From assembly GCA_030836805.1 (NCBI GenBank), contig JAUPLS010000174.1:1-39311 (forward strand): a stretch of DNA of 39,311 nt. The letters run 5' to 3'. The position numbers and the translations under genes are program-made. Numbering within the stretch: position 1 is the stretch's first letter; every line of letters starts with the position of its first letter. The DNA is from Campylobacterota bacterium (GTDB lineage: Bacteria; Campylobacterota; Campylobacteria; Campylobacterales; Sulfurovaceae). Below the pieces are notes generated by a model. The model worked only from the letters and a program-made list of their open reading frames with translations. It was not told the origin of the DNA and did no database searches. Below, piece by piece: positions 1 to 6,052 of the stretch.

Positions 1-121
1 ATTATTGTTGCGAATATGTTAAATAAGAAAATACAGAATAGAGCAAAGTTTATTGCTGTCAACTGTTGCACGATAATCATATCCAAAACAGTGAAGCCGA
101 AAAAAATTAAATTCAATATAA
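1..121. repeat. Left copy of 121-bp terminal direct repeat
   Basis: Bases 1-121 are identical to 39191-39311. The repeat falls inside the coding sequence of a small membrane protein that reads continuously across the junction. This is what an assembler leaves on a circular contig, not a designed terminal redundancy. The packaged genome is either circularly permuted or was cohesively joined, and the unique length is 39190 bp. Confidence 0.95.
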
Positions 122-152
122 ACATATAATCCATTAAATCACTTGTTTTCAT
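1..152 (-). CDS. Small two-TM membrane protein, 5' part (gene crosses circle junction)
   Basis: The gene is too short for the ORF track. It starts with ATG at 152 (MKTSDLMDYMFILNLIFFG...), one base after the stop of the upstream membrane gene, with GAGGAAGAAT as a ribosome-binding region. On the circle it continues into 39190-39133, giving 69 residues. Two hydrophobic stretches (residues ~9-27 and ~34-51) are followed by a charged tail. It is the second gene of a unit that starts from the promoter at 342-369 and leads into the tail chaperones. Function is unknown. The tandem two-TM pair could be holin/antiholin-like, but the recognisable lysis genes lie elsewhere. Confidence 0.65.
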   Translation of the reverse strand, partial: MKTSDLMDYMFILNLIFFGFTVLDMIIVQQLTAINFALFCIFLFNIFATI

Positions 153-153
153 A

Positions 154-321
154 TTATTCTTCCTCGTTTATAATTACAAAAAACATAATTAAGTTAAACA
201 TAAATACTAAAAAAAATGTAAAGTTTGAAAAGTTTATATCATTTTTTTCAATCATATTTGCAATTGAGCCAACAAAAAAAACTAAATTAATAAACATAAA
301 TATAATCTTTAAACCAGTCAT
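154..321 (-). CDS. Small two-TM membrane protein (55 aa)
   Basis: The gene is missing from the ORF track because of its size. ATG at 321 is preceded by AATAGGAGAATAAT, a strong ribosome-binding site, and lies about 20 bases after the -10 of a clear promoter. The product has a hydrophobic segment at residues ~4-22, a polar loop (EKNDINFSN) and a second hydrophobic segment at ~36-51, ending in EEE. The next gene starts one base after its stop and has the same layout, so the two are a translationally coupled pair of similar topology. No family is recognised. A role as a second holin pair or superinfection-exclusion protein is possible but unsupported. Confidence 0.65.
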   Translation of the reverse strand: MTGLKIIFMFINLVFFVGSIANMIEKNDINFSNFTFFLVFMFNLIMFFVIINEEE

Positions 322-341
322 ATTATTCTCCTATTAAAATA

Positions 342-369
342 ATTATAACAGAAATTTATTGAAAGTAAA
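342..369 (-). promoter_or_regulatory. Sigma70-type promoter for membrane pair and tail chaperones
   Basis: On the minus strand, -35 TTTACT, 16-bp spacer, -10 TATAAT. The spacer ends in CTGT as in the promoters at 4378 (+) and 16150 (-), so identity extends beyond the core hexamers. It lies just downstream of the terminator that closes the head/tail-tube unit and would restart transcription into the tail genes. Confidence 0.75.
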
Positions 370-384
370 TAGGTAGCACAAAAT

Positions 385-410
385 AAAAAACCCAGCTTTT
401 TAAGGCTGGG
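385..410 (-). terminator. Rho-independent terminator after major tail protein
   Basis: On the minus strand CCCAGC-loop-GCTGGG is followed by TTTTTT, 21 bases past the stop of the major tail gene. It shares its CTTAAAAA loop with the terminator downstream of the capsid gene at 10190. Confidence 0.85.
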
Positions 411-431
411 CTATTATTTAAAAACTTATTA

Positions 432-1205
432 TTATTCGCTTGTTGACCAAGTTGCAACTCTTCCAATATCGTCACTGAATGCTTGGAATTCAAATTCTGG
501 CATTGTGAAGTCATCTAATTTTGTGCCAAAAGAAAGCTTGCCACTAATACACTTATGAAGAGTAAAGATCATTGACTTACCATTGTATGGCAAGTATAAA
601 TCTACACTGAAAGTTGGAGAGTAGCCCATTGGAACGGCAATCATAGTTGATTGTTTTGCACCAACAACAACACCATTATTATAACTATAGTTAATCAATA
701 CAGTATCGCCAGCATCAGCAGATGCGAAAGTATACACACCTAAAGCAGACACAGCATATTCGCCAGTTGCAGGGGCAGAGGCTACACGCTTGAATTGCTT
801 TAATGTTGCTTTATCAATAACGCCCAAATCTGCAACAAAGTCGCCAGAAACAGGTGGTGTTACAGTTACTTCAAATGGTGTCGTTGGAATTACTGTACCA
901 ACTGTGTCATACTTAACAGAGGTTAAACCATCCGTTGCAGCTTGACCAAAGAATAAAGACGAAAAGATCTCACCTTTAACAGTTCCCATTTTTGCTTTGC
1001 CAGAAATCTTTGCTTTTCCGCCAGCCACAAACTTTGCGTACTGAGAATCAGATCCAAATAATTCTTTTAATTCAACGCCCATGTCGAGTGATACTTCTTG
1101 CAAAGTACCAATCATTATTGGGGTTGGATTGGCAATGGGTGTGCCGTCAAACTCTTGAAGTGGTGTTGCCCACATTAGTCCTGCGCCGAAAATTGCTTGT
1201 GCCAT
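432..1205 (-). CDS. Major tail (tube) protein
   Basis: 257 residues. It would polymerise into the tail tube. The N-terminal part (LQEVSLDMGVELKELFG, then FVAGGKAKISGKAKMG) matches the usual opening of siphovirus tube proteins: a beta-strand with an LFGSD-type turn followed by a Gly/Lys-rich loop. The Thr/Pro-rich middle and a central segment of small residues (about 125-180) could be an added surface domain. It starts at an ATG preceded by AAAAGGAAAATAAT. It lies directly after the tail-terminator candidate and before a strong terminator, the normal place for the most abundant tail protein. Assignment rests on position and sequence character, not on a search. Confidence 0.72.
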   Translation of the reverse strand: MAQAIFGAGLMWATPLQEFDGTPIANPTPIMIGTLQEVSLDMGVELKELFGSDSQYAKFVAGGKAKISGKAKMGTVKGEIFSSLFFGQAATDGLTSVKYDTVGTVIPTTPFEVTVTPPVSGDFVADLGVIDKATLKQFKRVASAPATGEYAVSALGVYTFASADAGDTVLINYSYNNGVVVGAKQSTMIAVPMGYSPTFSVDLYLPYNGKSMIFTLHKCISGKLSFGTKLDDFTMPEFEFQAFSDDIGRVATWSTSE

Positions 1206-1228
1206 ATTATTTTCCTTTTAAAAATTTG

Positions 1229-1663
1229 TTAAATATTTGTTATTATTTCAATTGGTATGATTGCAACAGCGACAGTGCCAAGCACCCCTCCATCCGTTTC
1301 AACACCACCAACCATTTTGCAACTGTGAACTAATCCATCCAATGTTTGCACCCCGCCGATCAATTTGCTGCTATTAAATAAATCAGTCACTTTGTCAAGT
1401 ATCGGATTGAGTATCGCATATGGATTTGCATTCTGGTCATTGCCAACACTTACATATATGTATAGCTCTGGTCTAAATGTCCATTTTATATCCATTCCTC
1501 GCACCGTCTCTGCCATTTCATTCTGTTGCAATAAAAAAATTGCTGGCATATCGGCTGGTGCAACATCTGTCCACAATTTTAATCGTCTTGACTTCGTGTT
1601 AAACTCAGCAACACTTGAGACTAAATTTAATAATGCACTATATATTTGTTCTCTTGTGCTCAT
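1229..1663 (-). CDS. Tail terminator / tail completion protein (probable)
   Basis: 144 residues. The gene overlaps the gp10-like gene by four bases (ATGA), indicating coupled translation. The pattern is a short N-terminal helix (REQIYSALLNLVSSV), a beta-strand block containing the aromatic motif FRPELYIYV, a helix with LDKVTDLF, then a glycine-rich end. This resembles the small proteins that cap siphovirus tails (lambda gpU/DUF3168 slot). It stands between the gp10-like neck protein and the tube protein, where the terminator is expected in HK97-type genomes. Family membership is an inference from position and fold pattern. Confidence 0.58.
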   Translation of the reverse strand: MSTREQIYSALLNLVSSVAEFNTKSRRLKLWTDVAPADMPAIFLLQQNEMAETVRGMDIKWTFRPELYIYVSVGNDQNANPYAILNPILDKVTDLFNSSKLIGGVQTLDGLVHSCKMVGGVETDGGVLGTVAVAIIPIEIITNI

Positions 1664-2133
1664 TTTTTAATAGCCCGCCCAATTGCTTTATTCACATCAT
1701 TCAATACATCATTTCTAATCTCTGCAAGTGCTGTTCTCATAAATGAGCGTTGTGGATAATTAGCATTTCTTGTATATGCATTTACCGTTATGGTTTTGGG
1801 CGATATACTCTTGCCAAACGCTTGCTTTATAGTCCTCATATGTGATTTAACACTTACTGCACCACTAAAACCATATTCGTGAACCGCTGCATACTTTACA
1901 TTAGTTCGCACTACACTTTTAAAATTATCATTGCTTTCATAGTCAATTTTATGTATACTATTTCGCAATCTTCCAGTTCTTACTTTTAGTACTTGTCCTG
2001 TCAGTTTACCACTTTTTATGTTGTTTGTCAATTTGACAGCGTTCAACTTTATAGCCGCAATAATTTCTTCTCTTACGCTCTTACTTATTTTTTTAAAATT
2101 GACATTAACACTTACTTTTGTTTTTAATTCCAT
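1660..2133 (-). CDS. HK97 gp10-like neck / head-tail joining protein
   Basis: 157 residues. The motifs VRTGRLRNSI (about residues 51-60) and YAAVHEYGF (about 82-90) are the signature of the HK97 gp10/minor tail family that sits at the head-tail interface. The N-terminus is a long basic amphipathic helix, and the C-terminal third ends in a basic helix. The start ATG follows the connector gene by 12 bases and the end overlaps the tail-terminator candidate by four. It belongs to the neck cassette connector, gp10-like, terminator, tube. Confidence 0.78.
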   Translation of the reverse strand: MELKTKVSVNVNFKKISKSVREEIIAAIKLNAVKLTNNIKSGKLTGQVLKVRTGRLRNSIHKIDYESNDNFKSVVRTNVKYAAVHEYGFSGAVSVKSHMRTIKQAFGKSISPKTITVNAYTRNANYPQRSFMRTALAEIRNDVLNDVNKAIGRAIKK

Positions 2134-2145
2134 AGCACCGCCCGA

Positions 2146-2667
2146 TTAAAAAATATTGACACTACGATACTGTTGCAATACAACCTTAACGAAGTCAGGC
2201 ATTTCATTAACTATAAAACTTGTTGTTTCCCCGGCAATTGCTTTTGATGAAAGATTAAGCGTCTCAATTTGCTTATACTTTATGCCAACCAACTCAATGC
2301 AAGCTTGTTCGATGTCTGCTGGAATAACATCATAGCCTGCATTATATGAAATCTCACAATTGATGCGCCCAGATTTAAAAGTGTTTGATATAACAATCAT
2401 TTCTTCGTTGTAGTTTAATACTTCTTCGTTTATATTATTCACTTTTACATATACTAAAGAATTGAGCGGCGTATGCTTGACAAAATGATAATCTCTATTT
2501 GTTCCGTTAAACTTTTCAACATAATCAGCGGCAGAAAATGAACGACCACACCACGATTCAATAAATTTTGAAGCGGAAGAAACGAGAGAACCAATCAATG
2601 CGTCATCTGTTGCGCTGTTAATTCTTAAATATTTTTTTACATCTGCGACACTTGTTAAGTCTGCCAT
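2146..2667 (-). CDS. gp6-like head-tail connector (adaptor)
   Basis: 173 residues. The opening VADVKKYLRINSATDDALIGSLVSS and the SWCGRSF motif near residue 40 are characteristic of the HK97 gp6-like/phage_connect adaptor family, which forms a ring below the portal. The C-terminal half is beta-rich, followed by a final helix (VKVVLQQYRSVNIF). It is placed immediately after the small head gene and before gp10-like, as expected. The length is somewhat above the ~110-residue core because of the beta-strand middle. Confidence 0.8.
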   Translation of the reverse strand: MADLTSVADVKKYLRINSATDDALIGSLVSSASKFIESWCGRSFSAADYVEKFNGTNRDYHFVKHTPLNSLVYVKVNNINEEVLNYNEEMIVISNTFKSGRINCEISYNAGYDVIPADIEQACIELVGIKYKQIETLNLSSKAIAGETTSFIVNEMPDFVKVVLQQYRSVNIF

Positions 2668-2682
2668 TTTATTATCCCAATA

Positions 2683-2931
2683 TTATTTTTTTGCTCTTGT
2701 TTTTTTAGTTGGCGCAACTGGTGCATCTTCAACAACCTCAACAACTTCTTGAATTTCAACCTCTGGAACAACTTCAATGACTGTCTCAATATATAATTCA
2801 AAGCCATACCCAATCAATTTGTTTGAGTGTTGCTCATCAATTTCAAGTATTTCATTTTTGCACTTATACTCTTTGCCATCAATCGACACTGATGTAGTAT
2901 TGTTATTTGTTTTTAATTTAATCATTGCCAT
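2683..2931 (-). CDS. Small head-region protein of unknown function
   Basis: 82 residues. The first 55 residues form short beta-strands (SVSIDGKEYKC, EILEID, FELYIETVIEV), followed by an acidic Val/Glu-rich linker and a basic end, PTKKTRAKK. Two in-frame ATGs exist; the first follows AAGGAATAAGTT with normal spacing. It is the first gene downstream of promoter 2956-2983 and precedes the connector by 15 bases, so it belongs to the neck unit. Similar small proteins with a Lys/Arg tail are common at this place in phages. No family is recognised. Confidence 0.6.
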   Translation of the reverse strand: MAMIKLKTNNNTTSVSIDGKEYKCKNEILEIDEQHSNKLIGYGFELYIETVIEVVPEVEIQEVVEVVEDAPVAPTKKTRAKK

Positions 2932-2955
2932 AACTTATTCCTTATCAATAAAATT

Positions 2956-2983
2956 ATTATAGTTTTTTTTATAAAAAAAGCAA
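2956..2983 (-). promoter_or_regulatory. Promoter for neck/tail-tube operon
   Basis: Minus strand TTGCTT, 16-bp A/T spacer, TATAAT, about 25 bases before the start of the 82-aa gene. The same TTGCTT core is used before the portal, the DUF2460 gene and (as TTGCTC) the large terminase. In each case it stands back to back with a plus-strand unit. Confidence 0.75.
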
Positions 2984-2991
2984 AAAACCCC

Positions 2992-3020
2992 TTTATAAAT
3001 GATAAAAGATTTATTATAAT
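2992..3020 (+). promoter_or_regulatory. Promoter of structured RNA copy 1
   Basis: TTTATA, 17-bp spacer, TATAAT, with a predicted start near 3027, just ahead of the first conserved hairpin of the RNA. It stands back to back with the minus promoter at 2956-2983. Confidence 0.6.
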
Positions 3021-3026
3021 TGAATT

Positions 3027-3377
3027 GTAAGTGGTAAAAAGTTATTGCTATATATGCAATAGGTTGAGCAAAGAGTAGGGAGGGGAAACCGCCGAACGGC
3101 TTTGCAAGTCCTTAAAAACAGCGCAAGAAAGAGAGCAGGCGCAACGGTGGGTGAATGATAGATCCGGCTCGGGAGCATAGAAATATGCCATAAGTCTGTC
3201 ATCGTCCATTTCGGTCCATACGGTAGTGACCAGTTGGTAAAACGCAAAAAAACATGGGAGGGTTTCGTCTTTTAATCCTCCGGTAGTATATAAAGATCTT
3301 AAGTAACTCAGAAGCATAAGTATATCAAAGAATGTTTTGCGGCTCGGTTTTCTATTTCAAGGTTTTGGTTTTGGTGG
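3027..3377 (+). ncRNA. Large structured RNA, copy 1 (novel or HEARO/omega-RNA-like)
   Basis: No credible coding sequence covers this stretch. It is much more GC-rich than its surroundings and aligns over its whole length with 17232-17590, with blocks of near identity (AGGGGAAACCGCCGAACGGC, GGCTCGGTTTTCTAT, AGCATAAGTATATCAA). Helices are supported by paired changes between copies: TATTGC/GCAATA here against GGACGT/ACGTCC; GCAAAG/CTTTGC against GCAAAAG/CTTTTGC; ATGATAGA/TCTGTCAT against ATTATAGA/TCTGTAAT; GCATA-GAAA-TATGC against GGATA-TATCT. A GGAGG/CCTCC helix is conserved. The overall pattern recalls the HEARO (omega) RNAs that partner IscB nucleases, but no iscB is present. The structured-RNA call is firm; the family is a memory-based guess. 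ORFs shown on the minus strand here are shadows. Confidence 0.82.
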
Positions 3378-3410
3378 TTTTATTTTTGTATCTCGTATTT
3401 GATTTTGCTA

Positions 3411-3438
3411 TTGTATTTTGTTATTAATGTGTTATAAT
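3411..3438 (+). promoter_or_regulatory. Promoter of the 3.4-4.4 kb small-gene cluster
   Basis: TTGTAT, 16-bp spacer, TATAAT, followed closely by AAAGGAG and the ATG at 3458. It starts just beyond the 3' end of RNA copy 1, so the cluster can be transcribed independently of the RNA. Confidence 0.62.
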
Positions 3439-3457
3439 AAAAATAAAGGAGTTGAAT

Positions 3458-3898
3458 ATGAAGAAAACAAATGTGCGTTATGTTAATCGCTGCAATTTAA
3501 CTCTTGTTAATCAGTTGAATGATTTGCTCAAAAATTCTGGCTATAGATTTGAATATGAATATGTTTATAACAGACACGAGCAAATTATCAAGCGTGAATA
3601 TATAATCAAAGTTTTGGAAGAGAACAGCGATACAAACATCACTGAGCCGCTTTTTTGGTATAGTGAGAATGGTCAAAGATGTGTCAAAAAAATAACTTAT
3701 GATGATGTTATTGCAAAAATAAACAACTATATGACAGCATACAAAGAAACAGGATATGCACTCCATCAGCCAGCATTTGAATATTTTGTGCAATGCTTTG
3801 ATGATATTAAAAACATTCTTGAAGTAAACAAAACATATAATAGTATTAACAGTAAACTAAAAACAACGACTAAATGTATTAAGACTTTAAAAGTATGA
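3458..3898 (+). CDS. Cassette protein with C-terminal LKV tag (unknown)
   Basis: 146 residues from ATG 3458; the track starts at an upstream TTG, but AAAGGAG stands six bases before this ATG. The protein is polar, mixed alpha/beta, with aromatic-rich strands (YRFEYEYVYNRHEQII, LFWYSENGQR) and a C-terminal helical part. It ends in KTTTKCIKTLKV, close to the ends of five other plus-strand proteins of this genome. It is the first gene of a cluster whose members overlap by four bases. No family recognised. The cluster lies next to RNA copy 1 and may be an early host-takeover unit. Confidence 0.72.
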   Translation: MKKTNVRYVNRCNLTLVNQLNDLLKNSGYRFEYEYVYNRHEQIIKREYIIKVLEENSDTNITEPLFWYSENGQRCVKKITYDDVIAKINNYMTAYKETGYALHQPAFEYFVQCFDDIKNILEVNKTYNSINSKLKTTTKCIKTLKV

Positions 3899-4179
3899 GC
3901 GACGACGATTTTAATAAACTGAATGACTATTTAATTAAAAGAGATTATTTTTTTAAAATTCAATCTGGGATAATACAATTTTATTATTACTCAAACTGTC
4001 GTTCGTATTTTACTGTTAAAATTAAAAAGTCAAACGATTTTTTTAAAACATTTTTAGAAGGATTGGAAGTAAATAACGACAAGAGATTATATGATATTGT
4101 GCAAGACTATTATTTGAATGAAGTGTTATCCAAAAAAATTGCTATTCCAGATAAAGAAATAAAGAGGATGAAAATATGA
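3895..4179 (+). CDS. Cassette protein with C-terminal MKI tag (unknown)
   Basis: 94 residues. It starts in the ATGA overlap with the preceding gene and ends in another ATGA overlap with the next, so it is translationally coupled. It is rich in Asp, Lys, Phe and Tyr. The C-terminus KKIAIPDKEIKRMKI shares the AIP[ED] motif and the basic-hydrophobic ending with the proteins at 8276 and 34861, although the rest of the sequence is not obviously similar. No family recognised. Confidence 0.68.
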   Translation: MSDDDFNKLNDYLIKRDYFFKIQSGIIQFYYYSNCRSYFTVKIKKSNDFFKTFLEGLEVNNDKRLYDIVQDYYLNEVLSKKIAIPDKEIKRMKI

Positions 4180-4370
4180 ATAACCATTTGCCAATAAAAT
4201 CAAGAAAAGCAATTGAAAAATTGAGTAAAAAAGAGCTTGAAAAGGAAATAAATATGTATGAAGATATGCTTGAAAATTGGATGTTTGCACCAAACAATAG
4301 GGCGAGATTGACTATGATTTATTGTTTTAATAGTTTCAATTATTGCAAATTTATTTATAGTAAACTTTAA
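4176..4370 (+). CDS. Small coiled-coil protein (unknown)
   Basis: 64 residues. It is coupled to the previous gene by an ATGA overlap. Residues ~10-32 (KAIEKLSKKELEKEINMYEDM) form a strongly predicted amphipathic helix; the second half is Asn/Phe/Tyr-rich with two cysteines. It is the last gene before a fresh promoter at 4378. No function can be assigned. Confidence 0.55.
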   Translation: MNNHLPIKSRKAIEKLSKKELEKEINMYEDMLENWMFAPNNRARLTMIYCFNSFNYCKFIYSKL

Positions 4371-4377
4371 AAACCCC

Positions 4378-4405
4378 TTTACTTTCAATGATCTTCTGTT
4401 ATAAT
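4378..4405 (+). promoter_or_regulatory. Promoter for the 4.4-5.9 kb genes
   Basis: TTTACT, 16-bp spacer ending CTGT, TATAAT, then AATAGGAGATGAAAT before ATG 4428. Its spacer and flanks resemble the minus-strand promoters at 342-369 and 16123-16150, indicating a promoter family and not only shared core boxes. Confidence 0.75.
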
Positions 4406-4427
4406 TTATAGAAATAGGAGATGAAAT

Positions 4428-4688
4428 ATGAAAAGAGAAGATGTTGAAAAGTTTCTAAATTATTTAAACGATCAAATAAAAGTTTTAAAAACCCATAAAT
4501 TTGAATACTGTGAAAACAATACTTATTATTTTGTTTTGATTTATAATAAATTGCCAAACGAATGCCCATATATGTTTTTTAGATTTAATTACAATGAGAA
4601 TTTTGATGTTGGCTCTGTTTATAAAACAATTATGAATGATGAAAAATTAAAAACTTTGGCTTTTGTGATGGGGTTAAATAATGAATAA
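4428..4688 (+). CDS. Cassette protein of unknown function (86 aa)
   Basis: 86 residues, acidic, with an N-terminal helix (VEKFLNYLNDQIKVLKTH) and an aromatic beta region (YYFVLIYNKLPNECPYMFFRFNY). It has a strong ribosome-binding site (ATAGGAG) and its 3' end overlaps the phosphoesterase-like gene by eight bases. It lacks the KLKI-type C-terminus seen in other cassette proteins. Not recognised. Confidence 0.65.
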   Translation: MKREDVEKFLNYLNDQIKVLKTHKFEYCENNTYYFVLIYNKLPNECPYMFFRFNYNENFDVGSVYKTIMNDEKLKTLAFVMGLNNE

Positions 4689-5664
4689 AATAACTAAGCA
4701 AGACCTTGTAAAAAAAATAAAAGAATTGCAATCGTTTGGGGAAGTGGCAAGACATTTTGGGGTTGATAGAAAAATTATTTATAAGAAGCGTAAAGAATAT
4801 AATATTTTTGAGTTGGTGTGCGGCGAGCAATTTCAATTGACATATGAGCAAGTTGATAGCATTAACGAAGCAGCGCCAAAAGATATGCAAATAATTAGCA
4901 GTTTAGATGATATTAAAAAAGAAGTCAACCATTTTATTATAAGTGATATGCAGATATCGCAAGGTGTAGATTTAAAACACTTGACAGCAATTGCAAAAGA
5001 AGTTATTGATCGCAAGCCAGATGTGTTGATTTTTTTAGGTGACTTCTGGGATATGAAATCACTTTATAACATAACAAAAGATCAGTTTGATGGCAAGAAA
5101 TATAAAAGCGATGTGCGTGTTGGAATTGAAGCGATGCGCATTTTAATGGAATTGATTATTGCTGAGGAGAAGAAAACGGGCTGGAAATTGCGAAAAGTTT
5201 TTTGTTTGGGAAATCACGAGCATAGAATAAATAAAATAGCAAACAGTTATAAAGCCCTTAATGGTTTAGTTTCAATCGATGACTTAGAGTTGAGCCAATT
5301 TAATTTTGAAGTTGTTGAATTTTTAAAGCCAATCATTATTGATGATATAGCATATTGCCATTATTTTACTAATGGACTGATGAACACTCCAATACAATCA
5401 ACAAGGCTTTTAGTGCAAAGAAAATTGATGAATTGCGTTATGGGTCATAAGCAAGCGTTTAGCATACATAGAGAAGTAAAAGCAAGCGGAGAGCCTGTGT
5501 ACGCAATTTTTGCGGGTAGCTCATATTTACACGATGAAGAATATTTGACGGAACAGGGCAACCATTACAGCCGCCAAGTTTGGGCATTGAACAATGTTGG
5601 GGAGAAGACTTTTGAGCCAGAAATTTTATTTTTAAATCGTTTGATGAAAAAATGGGGTTGCTAA
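4681..5664 (+). CDS. HTH-fused calcineurin-like metallophosphoesterase (divergent)
   Basis: 327 residues. Residues ~6-45 (FGEVARHFGVDRKIIYKKR) are a helix-turn-helix. The remainder follows the calcineurin-like phosphoesterase plan: FIISDMQ (~86-91, in the place of the first D-x-H), FLGDFWDM (GDxxD, ~119-125), CLGNHEHR (GNHE, 177-180) and MGHKQ (254-258, in the place of GHxH). Two usual metal-ligand histidines appear as Gln, so activity may be altered or use a different metal set. Family members cut nucleic acids or phosphodiesters; with the HTH the target is probably DNA. It overlaps the preceding gene and is followed by a decayed gene and a terminator. Confidence 0.78.
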   Translation: MNKITKQDLVKKIKELQSFGEVARHFGVDRKIIYKKRKEYNIFELVCGEQFQLTYEQVDSINEAAPKDMQIISSLDDIKKEVNHFIISDMQISQGVDLKHLTAIAKEVIDRKPDVLIFLGDFWDMKSLYNITKDQFDGKKYKSDVRVGIEAMRILMELIIAEEKKTGWKLRKVFCLGNHEHRINKIANSYKALNGLVSIDDLELSQFNFEVVEFLKPIIIDDIAYCHYFTNGLMNTPIQSTRLLVQRKLMNCVMGHKQAFSIHREVKASGEPVYAIFAGSSYLHDEEYLTEQGNHYSRQVWALNNVGEKTFEPEILFLNRLMKKWGC

Positions 5665-5665
5665 T

Positions 5666-5943
5666 ATGTTAAAAAATGATGTTTTAAAAGCAATTAAAGA
5701 TGATTCAAATATGTTGAATAATATGTTGCATTCACTGGGCAAGAGTTTGACACAGTAAATACATATAATTTATTCGCTTTAGAATTAGAAGAAGAAGCAA
5801 AGAACAACAACAGATATGAATAACAGAAGTTTGATTTTTTCGTTAAGTCATACAGATGGAATGCTCAACAAGCTTTAATCAATAAGAAAATGAATGCAAG
5901 AGAATTATGTAAAATGGTATATAATAGTTTTAATAGCAAATAA
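5666..5943 (+). pseudogene. Decayed small gene (one frameshift, one stop)
   Basis: ATG 5666 opens a 30-codon frame ending at TAA 5756. Switching frame near TCACTGGGCAAG restores a reading frame (GQEFDTVNTYNLFALELEEE...) that meets one in-frame TAA (about 5818) and then continues KFDFFVKSYRWNAQQALINK... to TAA 5943. Pieced together this is a plausible ~92-codon acidic protein, so I read it as a recently broken gene. A programmed frameshift would not explain the second stop. No family is recognised. Confidence 0.6.
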
Positions 5944-5972
5944 AAAAAGCGAGGTGTCTCCCCTCAATTTTC

Positions 5973-6007
5973 AAAAACCAAGAATGTGAACCTTGGTTTT
6001 TGTTTTT
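5973..6007. terminator. Bidirectional terminator between convergent units
   Basis: AAAAACCAAG and CTTGGTTTTT form a perfect 10-bp stem with a 9-base loop, then GTTTTTT on the plus strand. On the minus strand the stem also ends in a T run. It separates the plus-strand cassette from the 3' end of the portal gene. Confidence 0.88.
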
Positions 6008-6052
6008 TATATGTGCGTTATGATAAAAATTAAAATTAGGCAACACATTTTT

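Noticed and set aside
143-337. 64-aa plus-strand ORF
   Set aside because: It is the complement of the 55-codon membrane gene, which has a good ribosome-binding site and promoter; this frame has neither.
3014-3317. Minus-strand ORFs of 77 and 89 aa in the 3.0-3.4 kb gap
   Set aside because: They overlap each other and the structured RNA; the KAVRRFPL peptide they share with the ORF at 17230-17421 comes from conserved RNA sequence, not from a protein. No ribosome-binding site.
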